A DNA stretch of 64,000 nucleotides, taken from NCBI GenBank assembly GCA_947311565.1, contig CAMZLH010000009.1, forward strand, positions 21,506-85,505, read 5' to 3'. The notes under the pieces are model-generated. The model was not told the DNA's origin, did no database searches, and was given only the letters and a program-made list of their open reading frames with translations. A program made the translations under genes and the position numbers. The DNA is from an uncultured Nitratifractor sp. GTDB lineage: Bacteria; Campylobacterota; Campylobacteria; Campylobacterales; Sulfurovaceae. Each line of letters opens with the position of its first letter. The first letter of the stretch is position 1. This document shows positions 20,620-29,814 of the stretch, in pieces.

Positions 20620-20892
20620 ATGAATAAAACAGAATTTTACACAAAACTAAAATCTCTACCTAATGGAGCTTATTTTATTAGATATAAAGATAGAAAATAT
20701 CTATTAAGCAAAGATACTCTATTAGATGATAAACTAATAAAGATATATGCAAAAGAGCTTGGAGGGGTAGATATTGTTAGTGGAAACTACTATATTACAA
20801 TTAAAAACGGCACTCTAAAGCCTTGTGAGATGAGCGAAAAAAAGGTTATAGACTTTATCTTAGGGCTAACAGTTAATATACTACCGAACTAA
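20620..20892 (+). CDS. Hypothetical protein
   Basis: 90 aa ORF, ATG 18 nt after previous stop; no family recognised. Confidence 0.5.
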   Translation: MNKTEFYTKLKSLPNGAYFIRYKDRKYLLSKDTLLDDKLIKIYAKELGGVDIVSGNYYITIKNGTLKPCEMSEKKVIDFILGLTVNILPN

Positions 20893-21144
20893 TTAAATAG
20901 ATAATTTTAGATATAGTGATTTTGTTCATAATCAAGCTATATTTTCGAAGGACTAGCCGTAGCTAAGATGCCTTAAATATTTTATGCAAGATTACGTTAA
21001 AAAAACCCACACTTGTGGTATAACTAGCTTTTTAGCTTATGTCGTTACTCTTTTTGCCAAAGATGTGGCTAGGGTTTTAAATAGTGCCTAGCCTATATAA
21101 AAAATAGTGATGTAGTGAATTCCTAAGATAATTGGAGGCTTCGA

Positions 21145-21423
21145 TTAGCTATCCATCTTGCCAATAGCACAGCTTACAAAACTTTTTGCTTTTGCAGTAG
21201 TATTTTCTACAAAACCTAAATTCTCATCGCTCATTGGATAACCTAGAGATTTTAGTGCCTCTCTTAACTCATCAACTCTATCATCATTAATCTCTAAAGT
21301 TATCTCCCTTGGCATTACATCTAAATTTACCTCTACATCACCAAACTTTGATTCTAATTTTGTCTTAAGTGTATTTGCACACCCACCACACTTTACATTT
21401 AATACTTCAAATGTTTTTTTCAT
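21145..21423 (-). CDS. HMA (CopZ-like) heavy-metal-associated domain protein
   Basis: 92 aa; TFEVLNVKCGGCANTLKTKLES (CxxC metal site), extra C-terminal Cys. Confidence 0.85.
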   Translation of the reverse strand: MKKTFEVLNVKCGGCANTLKTKLESKFGDVEVNLDVMPREITLEINDDRVDELREALKSLGYPMSDENLGFVENTTAKAKSFVSCAIGKMDS

Positions 21424-21434
21424 AATCTATCCTT

Positions 21435-21848
21435 CTATTTAATTTTATAGAACTCATCATAATCTTTGCGAACTCTATCAGCCCATAAAGAGTGAATATA
21501 TTTTAATACATTTTCTATCTCTTTGTTGCTTAATTTATCTTTAAATGGTGGCATCCAGCCAACATAACCTTTACCATAGGTAGCACCACCTCTTTTTATT
21601 ATCTGCTTTAAAAGCTCTGGCTTATGGTGCCAAGTGTGTGCAGTACCGTTTAATGGTGGTGGTTTCATCTTTCCGTTTGGCAGTTTCTCTCGCCAGTTAC
21701 CCTTGGGACCAACCCCCTCTTTTCCATGACATACAGCACAATTTTTTGTAAAAAGCTCTTTACCTTTTACAATATCTTCTTTATCATACCAGCTATCACC
21801 TGCATATATTACGGTTGTAAATAGTGGTACTAAAATTAACTTTTTCAC
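21435..21848 (-). CDS. Monoheme c-type cytochrome
   Basis: 137 aa; signal peptide, CAVCHGKEGVGPKG, distal GWMPPFKDKLSNKEIENVLKYIHSLW; GTG start. Confidence 0.9.
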   Translation of the reverse strand: MKKLILVPLFTTVIYAGDSWYDKEDIVKGKELFTKNCAVCHGKEGVGPKGNWREKLPNGKMKPPPLNGTAHTWHHKPELLKQIIKRGGATYGKGYVGWMPPFKDKLSNKEIENVLKYIHSLWADRVRKDYDEFYKIK

Positions 21849-21849
21849 T

Positions 21850-22095
21850 CTACTTACCTTTAGATTTTTGATTACTTGCTATAAAACTATCAATTGAGCT
21901 TTTTAGACTACTATATTCACTACTATTTAAAATATCTTCTGCAATAGATGAGTAGTCTTTATTAATTACACCTTGTCCAAAAAAGTCTCCACTAACAGCA
22001 TCGCTATGAGCAGATATTACATCATAGGCACATCTATTTGTAGCTACTTTAGATATTACTACTACTTTTAAATTTTGTTCAATACACTCAAAAAT
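21850..22095 (-). pseudogene. Headless ORF (about 81 aa) between multicopper oxidase and cytochrome c
   Basis: 82 open codons with no ATG/GTG/TTG; stop TAG is 1 nt from the cytochrome GTG; removing one T from a T5 run would join it to ATG at 22097-22099. Confidence 0.5.
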
Positions 22096-22124
22096 TCATT
22101 AATTATTAAACAATAAACAAAATC

Positions 22125-23591
22125 CTAAACAACCACAAACTGCCCCATCATTCCTGCATCTTCATGCTCTAATATATGGCAATGATACATAAAAGGATTT
22201 TTGCTATCGCTGTAATCTATATGTTTTACAAGAACTCTAACTATATCATCTGGTGCTATAAAGACTGTATCTTTGTAGCCTCTCTCCCAAGCTCTAGGAG
22301 TTTTGCCGTTTCTGCTTATTACTCTAAAGTGAGTGCCATGCATATGAAAGTTATGATCCATCTGCATCATGCCTCTACTTTGTATCTCCCAAATCTCATA
22401 TTCATCTTTTTTTATTGCAAAATTTATTTTGTTTATATCCATAGATTCCCCATTAATCACAAGTTTTCCTGGACCTCTAACACTTAATTCAAACTTTCTT
22501 GTTCTAACAGCTTTTTTTGTATCTATTGGATCTAGTGTTGTTAGTTTAGATGGCAAAGTTACATTTGAGTTAGATTTTTTATTTACTCTAACCTCTAAAA
22601 TATTTGCTCCGCTATTGCTATCAACTAAGTGTATCTTTTCACCTTTGTGATCTTTTAGGTTTAGCATAACCTCAACTCTCTCAGCAGGGCTTAAAATCAC
22701 ACTATCAACTGCAACTGGTTTTTCTAAAAAAGAGTTATCAGATGCAATCACATGCATATCAATTCCCTCTTTTGTACTCAAATTATAAAATCTTGAGTTT
22801 GAACCATTTAATATTCTAAGTCTTACCCATCCATTTTCAGCATCAAAATATGGTGCTATCGTTCCATTTACAAGTAGTGTATCGCCCTTGAATCCATGCA
22901 TTACAGTTGGCATAGATTTGGAATAAACAAACTGCCCACTTTTACTAAATAGCCTATCTTGAAGCACTAATGGAATATCATCAACACCATATCTTTTTGG
23001 TAAAGGAAGAGCTCTTGACTCACTGTCATCTATTATTATAAGCCCTGCTAATCCCATTAAAACATGCTCTGCAGTTTTATTCATTATGTGTGGATGATAC
23101 CAGTTTGTGCAAGCTTTTTGTTTTACTGTATATTTAGCACTCCAAGTAGTTCCAGCCTTAATTATCTGATGCGCTCCACCATCCATTTTTGCAGGTAGGT
23201 GCATTCCATGCCCATGTATTGTTGTAGCCTCATCCAAAGAGTTATGCCAGTTTAAAGATACCTTTTCACCAACATTTAACCTAATAGTTGGTCCAAGATA
23301 AGAGCCATTAACTCCCCAAGTAGCAGTCTTGAAACCTTTAAGAAAACCACTATGGGAACTATTTAATTTTAAGTTATACTCTCTAATTCCATTCTTTAAG
23401 ACTCCTTTAATTTCTGGTGGAATTAGAAGTTTATTTGTAGCTTTATAATTTTTTAAACCAACTCCACCCATAGAACCCATACCTCTGCCACTCATTATAA
23501 CACCATTACCCATCATACCCCGAGCATATAGAGCAACAGCTCCAATACCAGATAGCGCAATAGTTCTAGCTATAAAATCTCTTCTTCTCAT
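22125..23591 (-). CDS. Multicopper oxidase (CueO/SufI-like) with Tat signal (start corrected from 23621)
   Basis: MRRRDFIARTIALSG; HGHGMHLPAKMDGG, WYHPHIMNKTAEHV, HNFHMHGTHFRV, HCHILEHEDAGMMG copper sites. Confidence 0.93.
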   Translation of the reverse strand: MRRRDFIARTIALSGIGAVALYARGMMGNGVIMSGRGMGSMGGVGLKNYKATNKLLIPPEIKGVLKNGIREYNLKLNSSHSGFLKGFKTATWGVNGSYLGPTIRLNVGEKVSLNWHNSLDEATTIHGHGMHLPAKMDGGAHQIIKAGTTWSAKYTVKQKACTNWYHPHIMNKTAEHVLMGLAGLIIIDDSESRALPLPKRYGVDDIPLVLQDRLFSKSGQFVYSKSMPTVMHGFKGDTLLVNGTIAPYFDAENGWVRLRILNGSNSRFYNLSTKEGIDMHVIASDNSFLEKPVAVDSVILSPAERVEVMLNLKDHKGEKIHLVDSNSGANILEVRVNKKSNSNVTLPSKLTTLDPIDTKKAVRTRKFELSVRGPGKLVINGESMDINKINFAIKKDEYEIWEIQSRGMMQMDHNFHMHGTHFRVISRNGKTPRAWERGYKDTVFIAPDDIVRVLVKHIDYSDSKNPFMYHCHILEHEDAGMMGQFVVV

Positions 23592-23715
23592 AATATCTCC
23601 TAATTTATATATGTGTAACATATTAACAAAAATAATATGTAGTTAGTATGTAATATAATTATTATTAATATATATTAAATACTAATTGGCTATAATTTTT
23701 TTAAAAAGGTCTATT

Positions 23716-24402
23716 ATGAAAAAAAATATTTTTTTAGTACCATTATTTCTAACTTTAAATCTACTAGCAGGTAGTTTAGCTAAAGATGGTGTAGAGATTA
23801 CTATTACTAATAGTGATGGTAAAAAAGAGAGTATAGAGATTTATAGGGATCTTCCTGATGATTGTACTTTAGATGTTAAATTTAATCCTAAAACACTTTG
23901 GGGCGAAGCATACGCTAGTAGTAAAATTCCAAAAGAGTGCAAAGTAACAATTGTCTCAGCTATTGGAAAGGTTTCTCCAATGAAGATTGCAGAAGGTATA
24001 GAGACATATGGAGAGTTAGAAGTTTTACAATTTTTAAAGCAGATGCAAAGCTCTAAAAATATGCTTTTAATTGATAGTAGAACATCTAACTGGTATAAAT
24101 ATCAAACAATCCCTAGTGCTATTAATATTCCATATACATACTTTACAAAGCCAGATAAATTTAGTAGCCAATTTAGTAACTCTCTTAAATTAATGGGTAT
24201 AACTAAGCAAAAAAATGACTATAATTTTAAAGATGCAAAAACTATTCTACTATTTTGCAACGGTCCATGGTGTGGGCAGTCACCAGTAATGATTAAAAAA
24301 CTTTTAAAACTTGGTTATCCTTCTTCTAAAATTAAGTGGTATCGTGGTGGTATGCATAGTTGGTTGAGTCTAAATTTTATATCAACTAAAGATAAAGAGT
24401 AA
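23716..24402 (+). CDS. Exported rhodanese-like protein (start corrected from 23686)
   Basis: MKKNIFLVPLFLTLNLLAGS signal; LLIDSRTSNWYKYQTIPSAINIPY; active-site loop LFCNGPWCGQSP. Confidence 0.85.
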   Translation: MKKNIFLVPLFLTLNLLAGSLAKDGVEITITNSDGKKESIEIYRDLPDDCTLDVKFNPKTLWGEAYASSKIPKECKVTIVSAIGKVSPMKIAEGIETYGELEVLQFLKQMQSSKNMLLIDSRTSNWYKYQTIPSAINIPYTYFTKPDKFSSQFSNSLKLMGITKQKNDYNFKDAKTILLFCNGPWCGQSPVMIKKLLKLGYPSSKIKWYRGGMHSWLSLNFISTKDKE

Positions 24403-24429
24403 AAACTTTAAAGTAGTTCTAAATAATAA

Positions 24430-24538
24430 ATCAAAAGAGTCCTCTTTTAACTAGTAGAAGGTATCAAAAATTTAAGTTTAGGGAGGAGGAAAGCTTAAAT
24501 ATCATTATATAATGTTAATTAAAATATACCTTCTACTA
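24430..24538 (-). ncRNA. Candidate structured small RNA with anti-SD-like UCCUCCUCCCU loop
   Basis: 13-bp perfect inverted repeat 24452-24464/24526-24538; inner 10-bp stem 24470-24479/24491-24500; bidirectional terminator-like hairpin at 24433-24450; minus-strand TATACT at 24549-24544. Confidence 0.5.
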
Positions 24539-24587
24539 AACAGAGTATACAGTTACTCTATGTAGTAAGTATGAATTAGGAGCCTAA

Positions 24588-25055
24588 ATGGAAAATTTTT
24601 TAATAAAAAGTTCAACAATTATTATATACTTGCATATTTTTTCTGCAATTATATGGATTGGTGGTATGATAACAATAAGAGTTGCAGTTCACCCTGCTTT
24701 ACAAAGCATAGATAGTGCTAAATTAAAAATTGGAACAACCCTACAAATTATTGAGAGACTATTTAACCTAGTTCTACCTTTTATAGTTATCCTAATAGTA
24801 AGTGCTCTAATTTATGAAATATATTATAATATTAAATCACCTATAGTTCATTTTAAAGAGGCTATATGGACAATTATGACAATAAACTTTACTATTATGT
24901 ATATAAAAAGGTTAAAAGCTCAAAAACAATTTGATATAGGTAATATACAATTAGCTAAAAAAAGCTTATCTATAATCTCAAGGGTACTTCTTCCTATAAA
25001 TATATTTTTAGGTATATCAGCAACTATTTTAGGAATAATATTAAGAGGCTTTTAG
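24588..25055 (+). CDS. CopD-like multi-TM membrane protein
   Basis: 155 aa; 4 TM; IIYLHIFSAIIWIGGMITIRVAVHPAL. Confidence 0.7.
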   Translation: MENFLIKSSTIIIYLHIFSAIIWIGGMITIRVAVHPALQSIDSAKLKIGTTLQIIERLFNLVLPFIVILIVSALIYEIYYNIKSPIVHFKEAIWTIMTINFTIMYIKRLKAQKQFDIGNIQLAKKSLSIISRVLLPINIFLGISATILGIILRGF

Positions 25056-26225
25056 ATTATTAAAATCTAATACTACCTCTGTACCTTCTTTATATTTTGA
25101 ATCTATAGTGAATATAATTTTATTATCTTTAGCTATCTGAGATACAATACTCAAACCTATTCCAAAACCGCCTCTCTCTTTATTTGCTCGTTTATATCTC
25201 TTTAAAATCTCATCTAATTCATCTTTTTTTATTCCAATACCATAATCTTTAATCACTAATCTACAACCACACAATACAATATCTATTTTACTATTTGGAT
25301 TACTATACTTAATTGCATTAGATAAAATATTATCTATTAATCTCTTAAGCAACTCACGATTAATTTTAATACTACATGGCTCTAAATTTGTATATATGCT
25401 AATCTTAGAGTACTTTGCAATTGGCTCAATATCTTCAATTTGATTTTTTACAAATTGTATTAAATCTACTACTTCAATATTTTTAGATAAAGATTGTGTA
25501 TCTAACCTATATGAGAGAGTACTATATGTACTACTTAATCTTTTTGCACTTGCTTTTAATCGTAGTAACTTTTTATTATCAATATCTTTTAGCTGCTCTA
25601 CGGTCATAAGTATTGCACTAATTGGAGTATTTAACTCATGTGTTGTATCTTCTATAAATCTATCTAGAGCATCAATTTTTTCTCTAATTGGTTTCATAAA
25701 AAGTTTAGATAGATAGTATCCAATTATAGACATAAATATAAAAGATATTAAGATAATTAATGCTATTTTTATCTTTAAAGCAGATAATTTATCTTTTAAT
25801 TCACTCTCTTGAAGTATTAAGTATTTAACATTTAAAAACTTAAAAAATGGGGGTTTTATCATACTAAAACAGTTATCATCTCCAACTACAAAACTACCTT
25901 CAAAGCTTGGTTTATTACTTAATTCACTATATATAGAGTTAAAGTTTTTATCAAAAAAACCAACTTTAAACCTGCTACTTCTTACAGACTTTAATATCTC
26001 AATTGGATCAACAATTGCTGTTGTCATCATTATATTTGCTAATTTAGACTCTATAACTCTAGCTTCATACTGCATCTCAAACTTTAAAGAACTCTGCATA
26101 GACTCTGAATTATTTTTAAAAAATAGCCAACCAATTATTATAAGTAAAATAGATACAGATCCTAAGTATATAGATAAAAATCTATATAGCGACCTCTTCT
26201 CATAGTTGGTTAATTCTATAACCAT
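25041..26225 (-). CDS. Sensor histidine kinase
   Basis: 394 aa; two TM, DTTHELNTPISAIL H-box, NAIKYSNPNSKI N-box, GGFGIGLSIV G-box. Confidence 0.92.
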   Translation of the reverse strand: MVIELTNYEKRSLYRFLSIYLGSVSILLIIIGWLFFKNNSESMQSSLKFEMQYEARVIESKLANIMMTTAIVDPIEILKSVRSSRFKVGFFDKNFNSIYSELSNKPSFEGSFVVGDDNCFSMIKPPFFKFLNVKYLILQESELKDKLSALKIKIALIILISFIFMSIIGYYLSKLFMKPIREKIDALDRFIEDTTHELNTPISAILMTVEQLKDIDNKKLLRLKASAKRLSSTYSTLSYRLDTQSLSKNIEVVDLIQFVKNQIEDIEPIAKYSKISIYTNLEPCSIKINRELLKRLIDNILSNAIKYSNPNSKIDIVLCGCRLVIKDYGIGIKKDELDEILKRYKRANKERGGFGIGLSIVSQIAKDNKIIFTIDSKYKEGTEVVLDFNNLKAS

Positions 26226-26859
26226 CTCCTTTTATATTCTCTATAATATCATCGCCAAGTACTTTTCGTAAATTCTTAATATATGTTCTTATAGTTGCAT
26301 ATGTTGGTAATTCACTATCACCCCATACATTAAATATTATATCATCAAAGCTTACAATATCGCCATTACGCTCTATTAAATATTGCAGTATCATTGACTC
26401 TTTAGATTTTAATTTTATCTCACTACCATTATTAATAACAATCTGCTTTCTAGGATAAAAGAGTCTATCTTTAAACTCTATATAATCCTGTTTTGAAACT
26501 CTACTTAAGTGATGTTCTACTCTAATTTTTAACTCTTCTAAATCAAATGGTTTTTTAAGATAGTCATTAACTCCAAAACTAAAGGCTTTCTCTAAATTTT
26601 TAGCCTCTGTCAGAGATGTTATAAATATAACAGGTGTACTATTTTTGAGCTCTTTTTTAATATACTTTACAATCTCAAAACCGTTAATATTCGGAACATT
26701 TACATCTAGTAGTAACATATCGTATCTATATTTTAATATAGAGTCCAATGCACTCTCACCATCAAAGTGACAATCAACACTATATCCATTTTCAACTAAA
26801 TACTCTTCGATAATCTCTTGTAGTATTAAGTCATCTTCTAATAATAATATCTTTTTCAT
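26200..26859 (-). CDS. OmpR-family response regulator
   Basis: 219 aa; KKILLLEDDLILQEII, LLLDVNVPNINGFEIV, DYLKKPFDLEELKIRV, wHTH. Confidence 0.95.
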   Translation of the reverse strand: MKKILLLEDDLILQEIIEEYLVENGYSVDCHFDGESALDSILKYRYDMLLLDVNVPNINGFEIVKYIKKELKNSTPVIFITSLTEAKNLEKAFSFGVNDYLKKPFDLEELKIRVEHHLSRVSKQDYIEFKDRLFYPRKQIVINNGSEIKLKSKESMILQYLIERNGDIVSFDDIIFNVWGDSELPTYATIRTYIKNLRKVLGDDIIENIKGDGYRINQL

Positions 26860-26890
26860 ATATCAATTGTACAATATTTTGTGTGTAGTT

Positions 26891-27460
26891 TTATATTTTT
26901 CTAACTGCTATTGCTGCTTTTTTCATTCTATAGCTCTCAAAACTCTCATTAGTAAACTCATTATACTCTAATATCTCAAAGCCATCTTTGAATATCTGCT
27001 TTAGCTCTCCTTTTTTTAATAAAAAGTTAGGATTTGACTCTTTTTTTTCATTATCTTTATCATCTAGATATGTCTCTACAATATATACTCCTCCTAATTC
27101 TAAACTACTTTTTGTCCTCTCAATCAACCCTCTATCTAAATAGTTACATTTAACAATAATATTATATCTATCTTTAAAGATATAATCATCTAGATCTGCC
27201 TCTATAGTATTAACACCAAAATTTATACGGCTATTTAATATATCTAATGCCTCTTTAGATATATCAATAGAGTCTACACTAAATCCTCTATTTGCAAGAT
27301 ATATAGAGTTTCTTCCAACACCACATGCTAAATCTAATGCTTTTAATCCACCACCAACTGTTGCATATTTTTTTACAAAAAGAGTAGCTTCTCTTGGCTC
27401 TAATAGAGTTGGAATTTGATTATACTTTTTATCCCACTTTTCTTTATCTTTTATACTCAT
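26891..27460 (-). CDS. SAM-dependent methyltransferase (TehB-like)
   Basis: 189 aa; KALDLACGVGRNSIYLANRGFSVDSIDIS. Confidence 0.85.
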   Translation of the reverse strand: MSIKDKEKWDKKYNQIPTLLEPREATLFVKKYATVGGGLKALDLACGVGRNSIYLANRGFSVDSIDISKEALDILNSRINFGVNTIEADLDDYIFKDRYNIIVKCNYLDRGLIERTKSSLELGGVYIVETYLDDKDNEKKESNPNFLLKKGELKQIFKDGFEILEYNEFTNESFESYRMKKAAIAVRKI

Positions 27461-28872
27461 AATTTACGACACCTCTCTCCTAATATCTCTGGATAATTTA
27501 AACGCTTTGCAATATCTTTTGCTCTTTTTGTAATTGAATCTTCATCTAAAAGATTTAAATTATCTATATTAAAGATCTCCTCTTTAAACTCTAAACTAAA
27601 CTCTTTTTTTATATCTTTTACTATAGCACTTGTCATATCATTAACAGATGAGACTTTAACTATCTCACATCTTGCATATCTATCTAAAGGAAAACTTACC
27701 TCAGCAACCCTTAATGTAGGGTCATTACCTGGTATCTGTTGTGCTCCAAAAAGGGGTTTAGATGCAACTTTAGCACTCTTAAATTTTGGAAAAAAATTAC
27801 TCAAATATTCAACTGCTTTTTTTGTTCTACTATCTCTAAGCTCAATATCCCACCCATTATCAATTATATCTATAAACTTTTTATCAAGTTTTGGATATGA
27901 ACTTGAACCTTTACTAGATACTAATCCATCACTAAAAAGAGTTATATCTGGTGTCATAGCGTGCAGTTGTACTACACCACTACAATATGGTGTAAACTGT
28001 CCCATTCCCCTATTTGTTCCCCTAATACCATGAAATATTACCTCTGGCCATACATCACACCTATCTTCCCAGATAGATGTATATGCTGCTTTAAACTCTA
28101 CTAAACGAATCTCTTCTACTCCTAGTATATCATCAATTACACCTGTTTTAAAACCAGCTGCATTTATAAGATAATCTACCTCTACTTTAGAACTCTCTCT
28201 GCCACAATACTCAACAATATAGCTACTCTCACTTTTATTAACATCTATCACTTTTGTATCTCGTAAAATCTTTACATTTGGCATATTCTCTAGAGCTAAA
28301 CCACCATTTGCTGCTACTCTAAAGAGATTAATTCCATACTCTTGAATTAAAATTATAGGAAATTTAATTCTATTAAAGTCTAAATTTTTAGCAAAGGGTA
28401 TCATCCAATCACTACTGTTTTGTGGGTTTTTAAGTGGTTCTTTTTTAGCTAAGAGTAAAAGTTCCTCTTTACTAAAAATCTCATAATAGTTATCTGCTTC
28501 TCCAAGTACCTTATTAGTGTTATCTTTTTGAATTAACTCTTTATACTCTTGCTTTAGTATCTCTAATCTATCTAGTAGATCTAATGGCTCATGAGGATCA
28601 TATATTGGCGTAGCAAATATAGTTGGTCTCTTATCGATAGAGAAGGGGTATAGTTTAGCAAAATCAATAGATTGTCTTAAAAGTGTAGTGCATTGAGAGT
28701 CACTAATCTCTCTATAAAGATTACCACCAGCATGTAAGTGACAAAAGGGTGGACCACTTATAAATGCACTTTTAGCCTCGAATATTATAACATCTAAACC
28801 TAAATTTCCAAGAGTTAAAGCAGCTGTAAGCCCAGCTACTCCTCCACCAACAATTGCTACTTTTACAGCCAT
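27457..28872 (-). CDS. FAD-dependent oxidoreductase (DAO-type)
   Basis: 471 aa; VAIVGGGVAGLTAALTLGNLGLDVIIFEA dinucleotide-binding motif. Confidence 0.85.
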   Translation of the reverse strand: MAVKVAIVGGGVAGLTAALTLGNLGLDVIIFEAKSAFISGPPFCHLHAGGNLYREISDSQCTTLLRQSIDFAKLYPFSIDKRPTIFATPIYDPHEPLDLLDRLEILKQEYKELIQKDNTNKVLGEADNYYEIFSKEELLLLAKKEPLKNPQNSSDWMIPFAKNLDFNRIKFPIILIQEYGINLFRVAANGGLALENMPNVKILRDTKVIDVNKSESSYIVEYCGRESSKVEVDYLINAAGFKTGVIDDILGVEEIRLVEFKAAYTSIWEDRCDVWPEVIFHGIRGTNRGMGQFTPYCSGVVQLHAMTPDITLFSDGLVSSKGSSSYPKLDKKFIDIIDNGWDIELRDSRTKKAVEYLSNFFPKFKSAKVASKPLFGAQQIPGNDPTLRVAEVSFPLDRYARCEIVKVSSVNDMTSAIVKDIKKEFSLEFKEEIFNIDNLNLLDEDSITKRAKDIAKRLNYPEILGERCRKL

Positions 28873-28952
28873 TATATCTCCATAAAGTTTTAACTCACTC
28901 TATCATAAAAATCTTATTTTTTTACAATATTTTTTTATTAAATCTAATTTTT

Positions 28953-29723
28953 CTACTTTTTATCTGCAGGAACTCTTTTTATTGATTTATCTTCCTCTTT
29001 TCTAGCATATTTTTTCATATCATTAGGTTTAATATTCATAATTTTAGATATATCTTCATTACTATTAAAATCTAACTCCTCTCCATGTACTGAAGCGTCA
29101 TAGGTTTGTATATTGCCTATTATAGTTCCACCCTGCTCTGTTCTGATACCTTTAGTAATAATATCTCCCTCTACAGAGCCACCACTAGTTACCTCTAAAA
29201 GTTCACTTGCAACAACTTTACCTTTAACCTTACCCTCTATTTTAATCTGTTTACTTTTACACTCACTACTATCTACTTCACCACTAGAAGTGATCTCTAT
29301 AGAGTCAATTGATCTTACAACACCATCAACCTTGCCACCTAAAAATGTTTTATTAGTATTTATATTTCCACTAAATGTTCCACTATTTGTTATTTCTGTA
29401 ACTGTAGAGTATATTGTTCCAACAAAATCTCCAGATACTTTAATATTTTTAGCATGAACTGTACCATTAAATTTAGCTCCTTTCTCTAAAAAGAAAGTAT
29501 CATCAATTGTAACATCTCCATCGAAACTACTACCAATAATTAATGACCCTTTACCCTCAATTGTAGCCTTAACTTTAAGTGTATCTCTTAATATAGATAC
29601 ATTTAAAGTTGGTATTTTAATATTATCTCTATTTACTTCTGGTGCTTTGCTAACTTGAACCTCTTCTCTCTTCTGAGTTGTATCTACCTCTTCCTCTCTT
29701 GACTTACTACTAAAAAACCCCAT
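28953..29723 (-). CDS. Bactofilin (polymer-forming cytoskeletal protein) paralog 1
   Basis: 256 aa; right-handed repeat ATIEGKGSLIIGSSFDGDVTIDDTFFLEKGAKFNGTVHAKNIKVSGDFVGTIYS. Confidence 0.85.
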   Translation of the reverse strand: MGFFSSKSREEEVDTTQKREEVQVSKAPEVNRDNIKIPTLNVSILRDTLKVKATIEGKGSLIIGSSFDGDVTIDDTFFLEKGAKFNGTVHAKNIKVSGDFVGTIYSTVTEITNSGTFSGNINTNKTFLGGKVDGVVRSIDSIEITSSGEVDSSECKSKQIKIEGKVKGKVVASELLEVTSGGSVEGDIITKGIRTEQGGTIIGNIQTYDASVHGEELDFNSNEDISKIMNIKPNDMKKYARKEEDKSIKRVPADKK

Positions 29724-29814
29724 ATATTCTCCTTTAATATAAAATATGTTATATTATATAACTTTTATATTATATATCTTTTAAATATTATATAGAACAT
29801 ATCTTACCATTCAA

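Noticed and set aside
20364-20621. Two minus-strand ORFs (85 and 63 aa) at the MocR gene 3' end
   Set aside because: Antisense frames overlapping each other and a clear coding sequence
24452-24538. Possibility that the hairpin element is 4.5S/SRP RNA
   Set aside because: Lacks the conserved SRP GGAA tetraloop and asymmetric loop (GGUCAGGUCC/AGCAGCC-like) sequences
29113-29457. 114-aa plus-strand ORF within bactofilin 1
   Set aside because: Antisense to a repetitive protein; low-complexity Pro/Leu/Ser frame
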